Program-made: the position numbers and the translations under genes
Source: Armigeres subalbatus
Taxonomy: Eukaryota; Arthropoda; Insecta; Diptera; Culicidae
Length of the DNA: 64,000 bases
Reading direction: 5' to 3'
NCBI RefSeq assembly: GCF_024139115.2
Contig: NC_085141.1
Coordinates: forward strand, 180,241,047 to 180,305,046
Shown here: in pieces, positions 42,377-54,290 of the stretch
Numbering within the stretch: the first letter of the stretch is position 1
Layout of the letters: each line of letters opens with the position of its first letter
Notes under the pieces: model-generated
What the model was told of the DNA's origin: nothing
The model's input: only the letters and a program-made list of their open reading frames with translations
Databases searched by the model: none

Positions 42377-43218
42377 TTCCTCCTGCCGACGAATCCGCGC
42401 AATGCGCAGGCGTATTTCCCCGATGAGGAGGTGATGATCAGACGCGATATCGGCACTAAGTTTATTCCGTACATCAAGAAGGCTCCGTTTCCATTTTCGG
42501 CTGATGCAGATGTGGTTCGATTTGAGAGCGATCCCCCGATCACCATGTCGTTATTATCACAAAATTCTGCGAACAGCTCTCCGTTTTCGCTCATTTCTCC
42601 GAGACCATGGCGTCCCATAATGCGCTCATGGTTCGAGTTGTCGGATCCGATCTTCGCATTGAAGTCGCCCAAACAGATCTTGATATCACCCTTCGGAATT
42701 CTATCTACGACGGCATTGAGTTGACTGTAAAAGTTCTCTTTGTCTTGCAGATCGGCAGCATCGGTTGGCGCATAACATTGGATTATAGTAAGGTTTCGGA
42801 CCCGTGTTCTAAATCTGGCAACGATTATCCTTTCACTTATAGGTTCCCACTTCATAAGCGCAGAGTGTGCCTGAGCGCTTAGTAGGAAGCCAACTCCGCG
42901 ATGCCGGGGAGCGTGTTCACCTCGTAAACCAGAGTATAGCAGAACTTGTCCCGACGGCGTTCTGTGTTCTCCAAAGTTTGGCCAACGGACTTCACTCAGT
43001 CCCAGGATCTCAAGCTTCATGCGGCGTGCCTCATTGGCAAGTTGTGCCAATTTACCCTGCTGGGCTAGGGTTAAAACGTTCCATGTTCCTATTCGTGTCC
43101 GTTGTTTCGCGCTAAGAGTCGTCGCCGTAAAATCAGTCCGTATTCTTTCATTATCGGATTCTCGAACAAATTGATGTTTCGGGAACAGTAGGTTGTTGGC
43201 CCAAGGTTCCCTATCCAC
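42377..43218 (-). pseudogene. RTE-like LINE: APE endonuclease part
   Basis: From MDREPWANNLLFPKHQFV at 43218: RTRIGTWNVLTLAQQGKLAQ (motif 1), LEILGLSEVRWPNFGEH (catalytic Glu), HRGVGFLLSAQAHSAL, RTRVRNLTIIQCYAPTD, IKICLGDFNAKIGSDNS, MVIGGSLSN. It then leads towards the linker that continues at 42083 beyond the insertion. The expected SDHHLL-type block near 42430 is degenerate (SRLIITSSSG). Together with the 5' UTR it forms the start of the element's single ORF. Confidence 0.82.
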
Positions 43219-43741
43219 CGGGATGGGGCTGCCATCTTAGGTATAGCTTCCGGGAAATAGCATTTCATACTCAGCCGCTGGATACCAGAACAGACGCTGT
43301 TGGAGCCGCACCTCCTTGGTGGACAGACGCTCGATCAGTCGGGTCAAATTTGTTTAAAGTCCTACCCAACACCAGGACTAGGCTAGTGCGCTTTGAGCAG
43401 CACACGGTCGCTTTGATAGGGCCTGCTTGGCGACACATGCAGCTTTTTATAGAAGTGCAACAGAGCCCACTGTCGAACCCCACCACATCCTAGGCAGACC
43501 CCACAGGACGCACCCTCTCACTCTAGCTGATGTCAGAAGGACAACAGTGCCCAGGCTGCACTACCAGCTAAGTACGCAACCCTTAGCTGGCGGTCAATTG
43601 TCATCGGAAGACCCGTGGAAGCGTGAGTATTGGAACTTGTGAGGACCAGAGCTATGTTAGGCGCCCCTTCCCGGATGTCAACTCACCATTTCGCAGCCCA
43701 ATGAAGTTCTTACTACTGACGCCAAATTATAAATGAACCTT

Positions 43742-43920
43742 CTTTCTTCTTCTTCTTCGTTTATCATGAGGCTAACACGATGATAATTTTATGCTCAGGG
43801 AAGTCGAGACAATTTCCAATCCGAAAATTGTCTAGACCGGCACCGGGAATCGAGCCCAGCCACCCTCAGCATGGTCTTGCTTTGTAGCCGTGCATCTTGC
43901 CGCACCGCTAAAGAGGGTCC
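43742..43920 (-). mobile_element. Feilai-like SINE, internally deleted
   Basis: Minus-strand copy: CTTCTTCTTC tail, then TATCATGAGGCTAACACGAT, GAAGTCGAGACAATTTCC, GGGAATCGAGCCCAGCC (B-box inverse) and TTGTAGCCGTGC. The ~110 bp between tail and body present in other copies is missing. Confidence 0.78.
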
Positions 43921-44011
43921 CAATGAACCAAAAACGCTAAAAATGCTGGTGCTCGGATTAGATGAATGAATTGACAATTAGGTAACATATTTTTTCTCAA
44001 GGTTTCTTTTT

Positions 44012-45330
44012 ACCCTCAATCTGCCGGGACGAATCTTGACAATTTGAAATAGCTCGTTCTCGGTCAATTTTCTACTAAAATGCAAGCGGTTGCAATTGTG
44101 GTCAAGGAGAATAGTAGTCCAGAAAGTAGATGGGGAGTTTTGAATTGTCAGTTTTAGAGCAAATGTTTAGTATTCTGAAATCATCATCATAACGGATGTT
44201 TTAGTATAAGTTATTAATGGTCAATGTGAATGGTCAACAGCAATAGCCAAATAGTTAAAAATTCACCTCCGGATGATCACCCAACAGGTTCCGGAAACCC
44301 GAAATATCCGGTATAAAAGGCCAACATAGAATCACGGAATATATCGGTCTTCCAACACCTCAAACTTCTCTGAATCGCACAAGTAACTTAGTTTCTTGGT
44401 AGGGTAAAACTGGCCATTTGATGGCCGTGGAACAGGTTCCAGAAACCCGAAATTTCCGGTACAAAAAAAAACAATACAAAACAAATCAGGCTTCCGACAC
44501 CTCAAATTTCTCAGATTCTTATGAGTAATCTAGAAAACGTCTTAGTTTCTTAGTAGGGCCACGGTATAGGTTCCGGAGACCCGAAATTCCCGGTACAAAA
44601 GGCCAACGTTGAACTGCAAAACAAATCAGTCTTCCGATACCTTAAGCTTCTCAAAATCTCATGAGTAACTAAGAAAATGCCATAGTTTTTAGCATAGTTT
44701 TTTGTAGGGTAGAACTGGCCATGGGATGACCATGGAAAATGTTTCGAAACCCGGAATCATCGGTAAAAGGTCAACATAAAACTACAATACAAATAAGTCT
44801 TCTGACACCTCAAACTTCTCAGAACATCTTAAGTAATCCAGAAAATGTCTTAGTTCCTTGGTAGAGTAAAACTGGCCAAGTGATGACAACGGAATAGATT
44901 CCAGAAGCCCGTAACAAGCAGTACAAAAAGCCATCATAGAACCAGAAAATTAAGCGGTCTTCCGGCACTTTAAACTTCTCAGAATCTCATAAGTAATTTT
45001 TAAAACGCCATAGTTTCATGATAGGTTTCGGGAGCCCAAAATATCCGGTACAAAAGGCCACGGGCTATCGAAATGGGCTTTCCAGGGACTCCGAATCTTG
45101 TTCTGGCTATAAAATTGCCAGTAAAAGAGCAATTTGGCGTTTTCTGGATAACTCGTTAAATTCTTAGAAGTTCAAGGTGTCAGAAGACTGATTTATACAG
45201 ATGTTCTATGTAGGTCTTTTTCACTGGAAATCCTGGATTTCTGGAACCGGTTCCGTGGCCATTTGAAGGGTTCGATAGACTTATTTTGTAGTTCTATGTA
45301 GGCTTCTTCCTGTAATGTTGAAAAGATCAC
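44012..45330 (+). repeat. Satellite array B with leader; last part inverted
   Basis: Leader begins ACCCTCAATCTGCCGGGACG at 44012. Units follow near 44290, 44433, 44570, 44740, 44890 and 45026, more diverged and irregular (130-160 bp) than in array A. From ~45100 the same unit appears on the other strand (GAAATCCTGGATTTCTGGAA, CCGGTTCCGTGGCC at ~45250). No gene. Confidence 0.8.
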
Positions 45331-45885
45331 TTTTACTTAGTGCCTTACGAAGTGTGATCTACCTAACCGAGCCCTAGCTAAATCCATTTTTCGAGCTAGG
45401 GCTATACGTTGTTTTAGTTAAGGATTACGCTACCAATAACAGTATTTGAAGTATAACTAGCTTAACTTTTCGCTGCAGATGAAGGAAATTCTCATTGCAG
45501 GACAAATGTTTTAGATGGAAATGGTTTTGTACATATAGCTAAATCCCAGGTGTGGTGTTCTACTGGTGATATTGTAGAAGCAAGACGAAGAGGTGGCTAG
45601 GGCTCCGATACTTGGTAGAATAACAGTATTACTGTTCTGTATTTTCAAGAAAGGATTGAATTCTTATTGATAAGGGGTGCACATTCAGTTCTCATTCAAT
45701 GAGATTGCTCTCTGTAAAGGGTCCAAATAGGCTATCATGATCCTCTTGAGAGAAAAAAAACAAGAACTATATCGAAACCGATACTGCATTGCTTATCAAT
45801 AGTATTGGAGTAATTGGAGATACACCTTGCGTTTCGTTGCGTTGCGTTGTAACGGAGTATTTCGTAGATTGCATACTGATAGTTG
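45331..45885. other. No gene; flank of the RTE insertion
   Basis: Unassigned. Contains GAGTAATTGGAGATACACCT (45808-45827), repeated exactly at 52003-52022 next to array C. The first copy of the RTE target duplication (ATACTGATAGTTG) is at 45873-45885. Confidence 0.4.
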
Positions 45886-45959
45886 GTGTCAGGCCCTGCA
45901 AGCCAGCCTTTAAAAAATCATTAGCAACGAACAATCAACAAGAGAGTACGGACCGGAAC

Positions 45960-46901
45960 CATCGGCGAAGACCACTGCGACGAAAAGGGACTAGCGATTG
46001 GAAACTCGGTTCGTGGAATTGCAAATCTCTCAACTTCATCGGGAGCACACGCATACTCGCCGATGTGCTCAAGGACCGTGGATTCGGCATCGTAGCGCTG
46101 CAGGAGGTTTGTTGGAAGGGATCAATAATGCGAACGTTTAGAGGTAATCATACCATCTACCAGAGCTGCGGCAACACACACGAGCTGGGAACAGCTTTCA
46201 TAGTGATGGGCGATATGCAAAGGCGCGTGATCGGGTGGTGGCCGATCAATGAAAGAATGTGCAGGTTGAGGATCAAAGGCCGGTTCTTCAACTTCAGCAT
46301 AATCAACGTCCATAGCCCACACTCCGGAAGCACTGATGATGATAAGGACGCATTCTACGCGCAGCTGGAACGTGAGTACGACAGCTGCCCAAGACACGAC
46401 GTTAAAATCATCATAGGAGATTTGAACGCTCAGGTTGGCCAAGAGGAGGAGTTTAGACCGACTATTGGAAAGTTCAGCGCTCACCGGCTGACGAACGAAA
46501 ACGGCCTACGACTAATTGATTTCGCCGCCTCCAAGAATATGGCCATTCGTAGCACCTACTTCCAACACAGCCTCCCGTATCGGTACACCTGGAGATCACC
46601 ACTGCAGACAGAATCACAAATCGACCACGTTCTGATTGATGGACGGCACTTCTCCGACATTATCGATGTCAGGACATATCGTGGCGCTAACATCGACTCT
46701 GACCACTATCTGGTGATGGTTAAACTGCGCCCAAAACTATCCGTCATCAACAATGTTCGGTACCGACGACCGCCGCGGTACGACCTAGAGCGACTGAAGC
46801 AACATGATGTCGCCACTGCATATGCGCAGTATCTCGAGGCAGCGTTGCCGGAAGAGGGGAGCCTGATGGGGCCCTCTTGCGGACTGCTGGAGTACAGTTA
46901 A
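45960..46901 (+). pseudogene. RTE LINE: APE endonuclease part
   Basis: The frame is open through the 5' junction, so the true start is uncertain; the conserved part begins TSDWKLGSWNCKSLNFIGST. Motifs: DVLKDRGFGIVALQEVCWKG (catalytic Glu), ELGTAFIVMGDMQRRVIGWW, FFNFSIINVHSPHSGSTDDD, HDVKIIIGDLNAQVGQEEEF, YTWRSPLQTESQIDHVLID and DSDHYLVMVKLRPKL (SDH motif). All catalytic positions are in place. It breaks at ~46885 by a frame change and continues in other frames. Confidence 0.88.
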
Positions 46902-48905
46902 AGCAGCCATTAATGACGCAGCGGAGAACAACGTCGGGTATATGGGTCGAAGTCGACGGAACGATTGGTTCGACGAAGAGTGCAGACAGATTCTGGAGGA
47001 GAAGGACGCAGCGCGGGCGGTCGCGCTGCAGCAAGGTACCCGGCAGAACGTGGAACGTTATAGACGGAAGCGGAGACAGCAGACCCGCCTTTTCAGGAGA
47101 AGAAACGCCGCCTGGAAGAAGCGGAGTGCGAGGAGATTGTATTGTTCTCAAGAAACACGCAAGTTCTACCAAAAGCTCAACACATCCCGCAAAGGCTTCG
47201 TGCCGCGAGCCAAAATGTGCCGGGATAAGGATGGGAGCATCTTTATGATCGTGGCATCGTGGTGATCGAAAGGTGGAAGAAGCACTTCGAGGAGCATTTG
47301 AATGGCGCTGAGAGTACAGGCAGTGAAAGTCAAGGCAGCGGAGGAGATGACTACGTCAGTTCAGCGGACGATGGAAGCCAACCAGCCCCCACCTTGAGGG
47401 AAGTTAAGGATGCCATTCAACAGCTAAAGACCAACAAAGCAGCTGGTAAGGATGGTATCGGAGCTGAGCTCATCAAGATAGGCCCGGAAAAGCTGGCCAC
47501 TTGCCTGCACAAACTGATAGTCAGAATCTGGGAAACCGAACAGCTACCGGAGGAGTGGAAGGAAGGGGTTATATGCCCCATCTACAAGAAAGGCGACAAA
47601 CTGGAGTGTGAGAACTTTCGAGCGATCACCATCCTTAATGCCACCTACAAAGTGATATCCCAGATCATCTTCCGTCGTCTGTCACCATTAGTGAACGAGT
47701 TCGTGGTAGGTATCAAGCCAGCTTCGTTGACGGCCGCTCGACAACGGACCAGATCTTTACTGTACGGCAAATCCTTCAAAATGCCGTGAATACCAGGTCC
47801 CAACGCACCATCTGTTCGTTGATTTCAAGGCGGCATACGACAGTATAGACCGCGTAGAGCTATGGAAAATTATGGACGAGAACAGCTTCCCTGGGAAGCT
47901 TACCAGACTGATCAAAGCAACGGTGGATGGTGTGCAAAACTGTGTGAAGATTTCGGGCGAACACTCCAGTTCGTTCGAATCGCGCCGGGGACTAAGACAA
48001 GGTGATGGACTTTCGTGCCTGTTGTTCAACATTGCGCTAGAAGGTGTCATGCGGAGAGCCGGGTGTAACAGCCGGGGTACGATTTTCAACAGATCCAGTC
48101 AATTTATTTGCTTCGCGGATGACATGGACATTGTCGGCCGAACATTTGCAAAGGTGGCAGAACTGTACACCCGCCTGAAACGTGAAGCAACAAAAGTTGG
48201 ACTGGTGGTGAATGCGTCAAAGACAAAGTACATGCTTGTGGGCGGAACCGAGCGCGACAGGGCCCGCCTGGGAAGCAGTGTTACGATAGACGGGGATACC
48301 TTCGAGGTGGTCGAGGAATTCGTCTACCTCGGATCCTTGCTAACGGCTGACAACAACGTTAGTCGTGAAATACGAAGGCGCATCATCTGTGGAAGTCGGG
48401 CCTACTACGGGCTCCAGAAGAAACTGCGGTCGAAAAGATTCGCCACCGCACCAAATGTGTCATGTACAAGACGTTAATAAGGCCGGTAGTCCTCTACGGA
48501 CATGAAACATGGACAATGCTCGAGGAGGACTTGCAAGCACTCGGAGTATTCGAGAGACGGGTGCTTAGGACCATCTTTGGCGGTGCGCAAGAAGACGGTG
48601 TGTGGCGGCGAAGAATGAACCATGAGCTCGCCCAACTCTACGGCGAACCCAGTATCCAGAAGGTAGCTAAAGCCGGAAGGGTACGATGGGCAGGACATGT
48701 TGCAAGAATGCCGGACAGCAACCCTGCAAAGATGGTGTTCGCTTCCGATCCGGCAGGTACGAGACGGCGTGGAGCGCAGCGAGCGAGATGGGCAGACCAG
48801 GTGCAGAACGACTTGGCGAGCGTGGGGCGTATCCGAGGATGGAGAGATGCGGCCTCGAACCGTGCATTGTGGCGTCAAATTGTTGATTCAGTGTTATCTG
48901 TTTAG
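46902..48905 (+). pseudogene. RTE LINE: linker, RT and C-terminal domain, four frameshifts
   Basis: 46902-47265: TVKAAINDAAENNVGYMGRS, RNDWFDEECRQILEEKDAAR. 47259-47789: [72 protein letters not shown]. Shift near 47705, then 47800-48477: LFVDFKAAYDSIDRVELWKI, RRGLRQGDGLSCLLFNIALE, FICFADDMDIVGRTF (FADD catalytic box), NASKTKYMLVGG. Shift near 48435, then 48462-48905: YKTLIRPVVLYGHETWTMLE, RVRWAGHVARMPDSNPAKMV, RWADQVQNDLASVG. Stop at 48903-48905, ~20 nt before the tail. Otherwise complete RT. Confidence 0.88.
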
Positions 48906-48941
48906 ATGTTAACTAAATAAATGAATGAATACTGATAGTTG

Positions 48942-50381
48942 TCATGTATATTTTTTACCTTTCTTACCCCAATTGCTTATGGATTTCCATTTGGGATTCA
49001 ATGGAAATCCAATTGGGGGTCCAACATGAAAACATGAAAGCTATCATTGCCGGCCACGCCCATCTTCTCCGTTACTAGGAAAGGGAAGGAAATGATGATA
49101 TGACATCTACTTAACGAGAGGCCAGCGACTCACCGACGCCCTCATAGATGTCAAGGAATTGGATGGTGGGTAGGGTATGTGGTTTAGGAGTATCATTATA
49201 AGCAAATGATAGAAAATTTGTGGAAATACGTTGGGAGTGACATTGCTAAGAAATTTATGTCTCTCCATTATCCTTGCCGATGATTTTCCTCGGATGGGGC
49301 GAAGGTATTAGCCTTGCCCTGGCTAATAGCCTAGGTTTAAGCGCCTTTGCTCGCTCTCTGAAACGAAAAAAGAGCAAAAAGAAATTAAATTCCCCTTCCC
49401 CCCTGATATGATAATGATTTTGATCAACAAATGAATTCTAAGTGGATGAATAAATGATCAAACGGCTGCAAACAAGCCTCTATTGTCGTAGCAGAAGCAA
49501 ACCCGCCTCAATACGACAGACAGAAGCACATGTTTGTGATTCAAACGCGATCGACTGTTGTTCAATTTCGATACACATAGTTGGGTAGAGAGAAAAGATG
49601 TGAAGTATTGCTAAAGTAGGATTCGATGGATACGGGGAATTGACTCATATGCCACCGTTATTAGCTGGTTATGGGACAGCTTTCTCGCAAGGGCAGCTGT
49701 TGTATAATTGGTAATACCACTCAAAACTGCCACGTCTGAGGACCAAAATCTTGAACTCCAGCGACCAGACTAAGGACACATTCGGCATCCCGGCCCCGAA
49801 CGATCCAAATCCTCAATCAATGGTGGTTCCCTGCATGCACGCTCACTGAAAAGGCACGTCTCAGTTGGAAACAACTACAAAACCACCACCTTTATATGGA
49901 GCTCCATACAGTGTACTCCATATACCTCCAACCGAAACGCGCCCCCTGAGTAAAGATGCATACAAAAACCATCATCAACTGGAAACCTAAGTCATCCTAG
50001 GGTCGGACGTCCCCAATCCAATCGCTAGAAATCGACACCCCGGTCCCCAAACATGACCATCCTGTATGAAAAACAGCGAATGCCCCACATTAACTTCCAG
50101 GGGTGATATTGAACATTAAATAATGAATGTAATTTATCAAACTTACTTCATAACAAATTATTCAATTAAATAAATAATAAAGAATATCTTAAAGCAGTTT
50201 AAAATTTATCCTACTTAGTTGATGGTGAATAATTCAATTGGATCGATAAAGGAAATTTTTAGCTTAAAATTGAATCAATTTTCTGTAATATGAAAAAAAT
50301 AAACAGAAAAAAAAAGATTAGGCTCGATATTCTTCGTGAAACCTACAGACGAAAGCATATTATTCACTATGATATGGAATG
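48942..50381. other. No gene; unassigned, one small hairpin
   Basis: Contains the hairpin GGATTTCCATT..AATGGAAATCC (~48980-49010). The 49030-50090 stretch is of mixed composition, with CCTTGCC/GGCTAATAG words and no domain or tail. It could include a decayed LTR or MITE, but I cannot support that. Confidence 0.4.
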
Positions 50382-50530
50382 TTATTGCACAGTTCTGTTT
50401 TCTCATTGCGTCCGTCTCGTCGCAACCAACTTGGCTGCCTCGGAGAGAACAAAGCAGAGAAAGACACTCCGAGGCAGCCAAGTTGGTTGCGACGAGACGG
50501 ACGCAATGAGAAAACAGAACTGTGCAATAA
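50382..50530. repeat. Foldback element, 64-bp perfect arms
   Basis: Arms 50382-50445 and 50467-50530 are exact reverse complements around a 21-nt loop. They end TTATTGCACAGTTCTG and carry CGTCCGTCTCGTCGCAACC. There is no coding sequence. The arm identity suggests recent formation or gene conversion. Confidence 0.9.
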
Positions 50531-52099
50531 AAATCCTATTCGACTAAATGCTGATGTCATATTAGAAATTTGGAGACAGTACTCGTCGATAGCAAATCCT
50601 TCCGCACGCGATGGCATATGAGCAAGTCAAACCACCTTCTTTTTGCCAGTGGAGATATATCAGCTTCCACACTGATATTCTTCCCTCCCCTTCATACGGG
50701 AGCTTGGCAGAAGGAAGGTCGTGCGATATGTGCCATCACAAATATTGCCCTCCGCTCGCTTTCAAATCGACTTCTATAAAAACATTCTTCATGCCTGCCG
50801 TATCCTAACGGAACTATCAATTCTATACTTTCGCCTCTAATGCTATCATGAACATGTACGTCCAAGTTTGGAAGATGATATTAGCATTTCCATATCATTG
50901 TAAATCGTTCAACTTCACGTAGAAGTAACACACACGAAATCATTAATTTAATATTATTCACTGTTTATGTTTAATATGCAAATGCTAATGATTATGTGAG
51001 CATAAACACTAGCAGATTAACATGAGGAATGAAAGGAAACTCTCACTCTCAAATCATGTTGAAATGTTCAACCAGTTCCGCTGAAATAATATATATCAAT
51101 ATATTTAATAAATACATCAAGCTCTATGCGGAGACAAAGTGCATGTCGCAACCTCTTCATATAAAGGTGAAAAGCTGATGGTTGCATTTTATCACTTTAA
51201 AATGCAAATTTTACATTGCTCAACGAGATTACACGTTTTTTAGGGGTGACGATCTCTGCGTTAAATTGTATACGCTACTCAAAAACGTCACTGACCTATC
51301 TTACCCCTTGACCGAGGGTAAAGCAAATAATATTTTTGTAACAAGAACATTTAATAAAAATAATGCAGAAACCATTCAAAACAATAACTGTCATCATTGT
51401 TGTTGGTTAATTTGATCAATAAAAGAAGTGACAAAATATGTACAAAAAGACAGCTTGATGTTATCATAGTGATGATAAGTTTGTAAAAACGCAATTACTT
51501 TTGCTTACCTTTTCCGTAATATGCAATTTTGCGTTCCATACATACCAGATCCAGTAGAATTATATCCGGAAACCAACCTACTAGCTATCTGCGAAAAGCA
51601 CCACCCGTCGTCGACAGTTCCGAGAGAAAACGGCGACGGCGACTGGTTTTCGGGCTGCATTTGACACGTGTCGGAGTAATTTTGATGCCTTCGTTTCTTA
51701 AAAATAGTTTCAATCCTTTTCGTCCTACCTCCGAACGATTTCAATTTATCCAGCTCGACCGTTATTCTTGACAGAGTTGTTCTCTTCAGATAAGCACTCG
51801 CCTTGATCTCTGATGCGCAAGCATTCAGTTTATTATCAGAAATCTTGAAACGTACAACGAAGATCTGGAGAGTTTTTGTTTGGCTCCTATAGATCGACAA
51901 ACGATCGTCAATTTCAATGTGCCGGAAACTCCAAATACGCCTATTGAAAGAAAAAAAACACTTCCACGAGGAAAAAAAATGACGGACGGAAATTGTTCTA
52001 GAGTAATTGGAGATACACCTATACATTAGGAATACGGGGAATGCTGCGATAGATCTAATAGCTGGTCAAAGTGGTACATCCGAACATAAAAATGTTTGA
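50531..52099. other. No recognisable gene
   Basis: AT-rich. A 173-residue minus frame (51505-52026) and overlapping plus frames (to 52028) exist but match nothing I know. The plus strand ends with GAGTAATTGGAGATACACCT, shared with 45808-45827. Left unannotated. Confidence 0.35.
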
Positions 52100-53994
52100 A
52101 GAGTGATTTATTTTGTAGTTCTACGTTGGTCTTTAGTACCGGAGAAGTAAGGTGTAAGGTAAGATAAGGGTTTGGACCTGTTTTATTGTTCTATGTTGGC
52201 CTTTTGTACCGTGAATTCCGGGCTCCCAGAACCTGTTTCGTGATCATCACATGCCCAGCTTTACCCTACCAAAAAACTATGGCGTTATCTGGATTATTAA
52301 TGAGATTCTGAGAAGATTGAGGTGTCGGAAGACCGATAAATTCCGTGATTCTATGCTGCCTTTTGAATAGGAATTTCCGGGTTTCCAGAACTTGTTCCGT
52401 GGCCATCGCATGGCCAGTTTTACCCTATCAAGAAACTAAGGCTTTTTCTAAATTACTCATGAGATTCTGAGAAGTTTGAGGCGTCGGAAACCTAATAGGT
52501 TTTGTACTTTTAGGTTGGCCATTTTTTACCGAAAATTCCAGGTTTCCGGAACCTGGCCACCACACGGCCAGTTTTATTCTAACAAAAAACTAAGGCGTTT
52601 TCTAGATCACTCATGAGATTCTGAGAAGTTTGAGGTGTCAGAAGCCTAATTTGTTTTGTAGTTTTATGTGGGCCATTTTTTACCGGAAATTCCGGGTTTC
52701 CGGAACCTGTTCCATGGCCATCGCACGGCCAGTTTTACCCTACCAAGAAACTAAGGCGTTTTCCAGATTACTCATGAGATTCTGAGAAGTTTGAAGTGTC
52801 TGAAGCCTAATTTGTTATGTAGTTTTATGACGGCCTTGTGTACCGGAAATTCCGGGTTTCCGGAACCTGTTCCGTGGCCATCGCATGGCCAGTTCTACCC
52901 TACTGAAAAACTATGGCGTTTTGTTATTTACATATGAGATACTAATACTCTGAGGTGTCGGAAGCCTAATTTGTTTTGTACTTTCATGTGGGCCATTTTT
53001 TACCGGAAACTCCGGGTTTTCGGAACCTGTTCCATGGTCATTGCACCGCCAGTTTTACCCTACCAAGAAACTAAGGTGTTTTCTGGATAACTCATGAGAT
53101 TCTAAGAGGATTGAGGTGTCGTAAGCCAAGTTTGTTATGTAGTTTTATGTTTGCCTTTTGTACCAGAAATTTCGGGTTTCCGGAACCTGTTCCGTGGCCA
53201 TCGCATGGCCAGTTTTACCCTACCAAGAAACTAAGGCATTTTCTAAATTACTCATGAGATTCTGAGAAATTTGAGGTATTGGAAGCCTAGTTTGTTATGT
53301 AGTTTTATCTTGGCCTTTTGTACCGGAAATTCCGGGTTTCCGGAACCTGTTCCGTGGCCATTGCATGGCCAGTTCTACCCTACTGAAAAACTATGACGTT
53401 TTCTATATTACTTATGAGATTCTGAGAAGTTTGAGGTGTCAGAAGCCTAATTTGTTTTATAGTTTTATGTTGGCCCTTTTTTACCGGAAATTCCGGGTTT
53501 TCGGAACCTGTTCCGTGGCCATCAAATGGTCAGTTTTACCCTACCAAGAAACTATGGCGTTTTCTAAGTTACCTATAAGATTCTGAGAAGTTTGAGGTGT
53601 CGGAAGACCGATATGTTTGGTGATTCTATGCTGGCCTTTTATACCGGATATTCCGGGTTTCCGGAACCTATTAGGAGATCATCCGGAGGTCAATTTTTGT
53701 CTATTTGGCCATTGTTGTCAACCATTCACATTGACCATTATTTACTTATACTAAAATACCTGTTATGACGTTAAAAGTTTCAAAATGCTAAACATTTGCT
53801 CAAAAAATGACCTATGCCACACTTCAAAACTCCCCCCTCTTAAAGAGGGAGGGTCATCCTGGCCATTTTACCCATCTACATGCTGGAACTGCTATTCCCC
53901 TTGATCACAGTTGAAACCGCTTGCAATTTAGTAAAAAATTGACCGAGAACGAGCTGTTTTAAGTTGTCAAGATTCGTCCCGGCAGTTTGAGGGT
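52100..53994 (-). repeat. Satellite array C with leader, inverted relative to A and B
   Basis: About ten units of ~160 bp on the minus strand (anchors CCGGAACCTGTTCCGTGGCC near 52700, 52860, 53020, 53180, 53341, 53502 and 53663, weaker ones before). The leader follows, ending GAGGGT at 53989-53994 (the inverse of the ACCCTC start in arrays A and B). It is the longest and most regular array. There are no genes; short frames are by-products. Confidence 0.9.
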
Positions 53995-54290
53995 TAAATA
54001 AGTTGGTTTTTCAAAAATCGAAACATTATTTTTACGTTTTTATCAATTCGATTTTATGAAGGTACGTTAAATTTTCAATGGAAAGGGTACACGTCATTTT
54101 TTTTCTAAGTGCAGCCGTTTCAGAGATTCAACGGTTTGAAGATAAAAGACACCGATTTTTTTAAATTTCCAGTCTTTTTCGAATGTTTTTCAAATCTATT
54201 TAACATAGAATCAAATGTTACTGAAATCATCGATATTTATTGTCCAAGATGCTAGTAATGGGGCAGTGGTTGGTCATTTTCATGCTAAGG

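Larger units (their letters stand above)
39905..43690 (-). mobile_element. RTE-like LINE, interrupted by a Penelope foldback
   Basis: Minus-strand element. Its 3' end is the short-repeat tail (TTAC)n at 39905-39923, typical of RTE-type LINEs. ORF blocks: endonuclease (42380-43218), linker (41478-42083), RT (40840-41421), C-terminal part (40111-40737). A ~470-bp GC-rich 5' UTR reaches ~43690. The inserted Penelope-derived DNA (42093-42376) splits the coding region. The clade is inferred from tail and domain order; RTE-X or a related clade is possible. Confidence 0.8.
45886..48928 (+). mobile_element. RTE-clade LINE with 13-bp target duplication
   Basis: ATACTGATAGTTG occurs at 45873-45885 and 48929-48941 and brackets the element exactly. 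The 3' UTR is only ~20 nt and ends (AATG)n (AAATAAATGAATGA), as in RTE LINEs. The full length is 3,043 bp, in the usual RTE range, with APE endonuclease and RT. Frameshifts make it inactive. It is the same clade as the fragments at 1289, 21421 and 59148. Confidence 0.92.

Noticed and set aside
46122..47172. Minus-strand ORFs of 120 and 141 residues
   Set aside because: They are shadows of the RTE endonuclease and linker on the plus strand.
51505..52026. 173-residue minus-strand ORF as a host gene
   Set aside because: No recognisable domain, no splice or promoter context, and the opposite strand also has open frames; likely chance.
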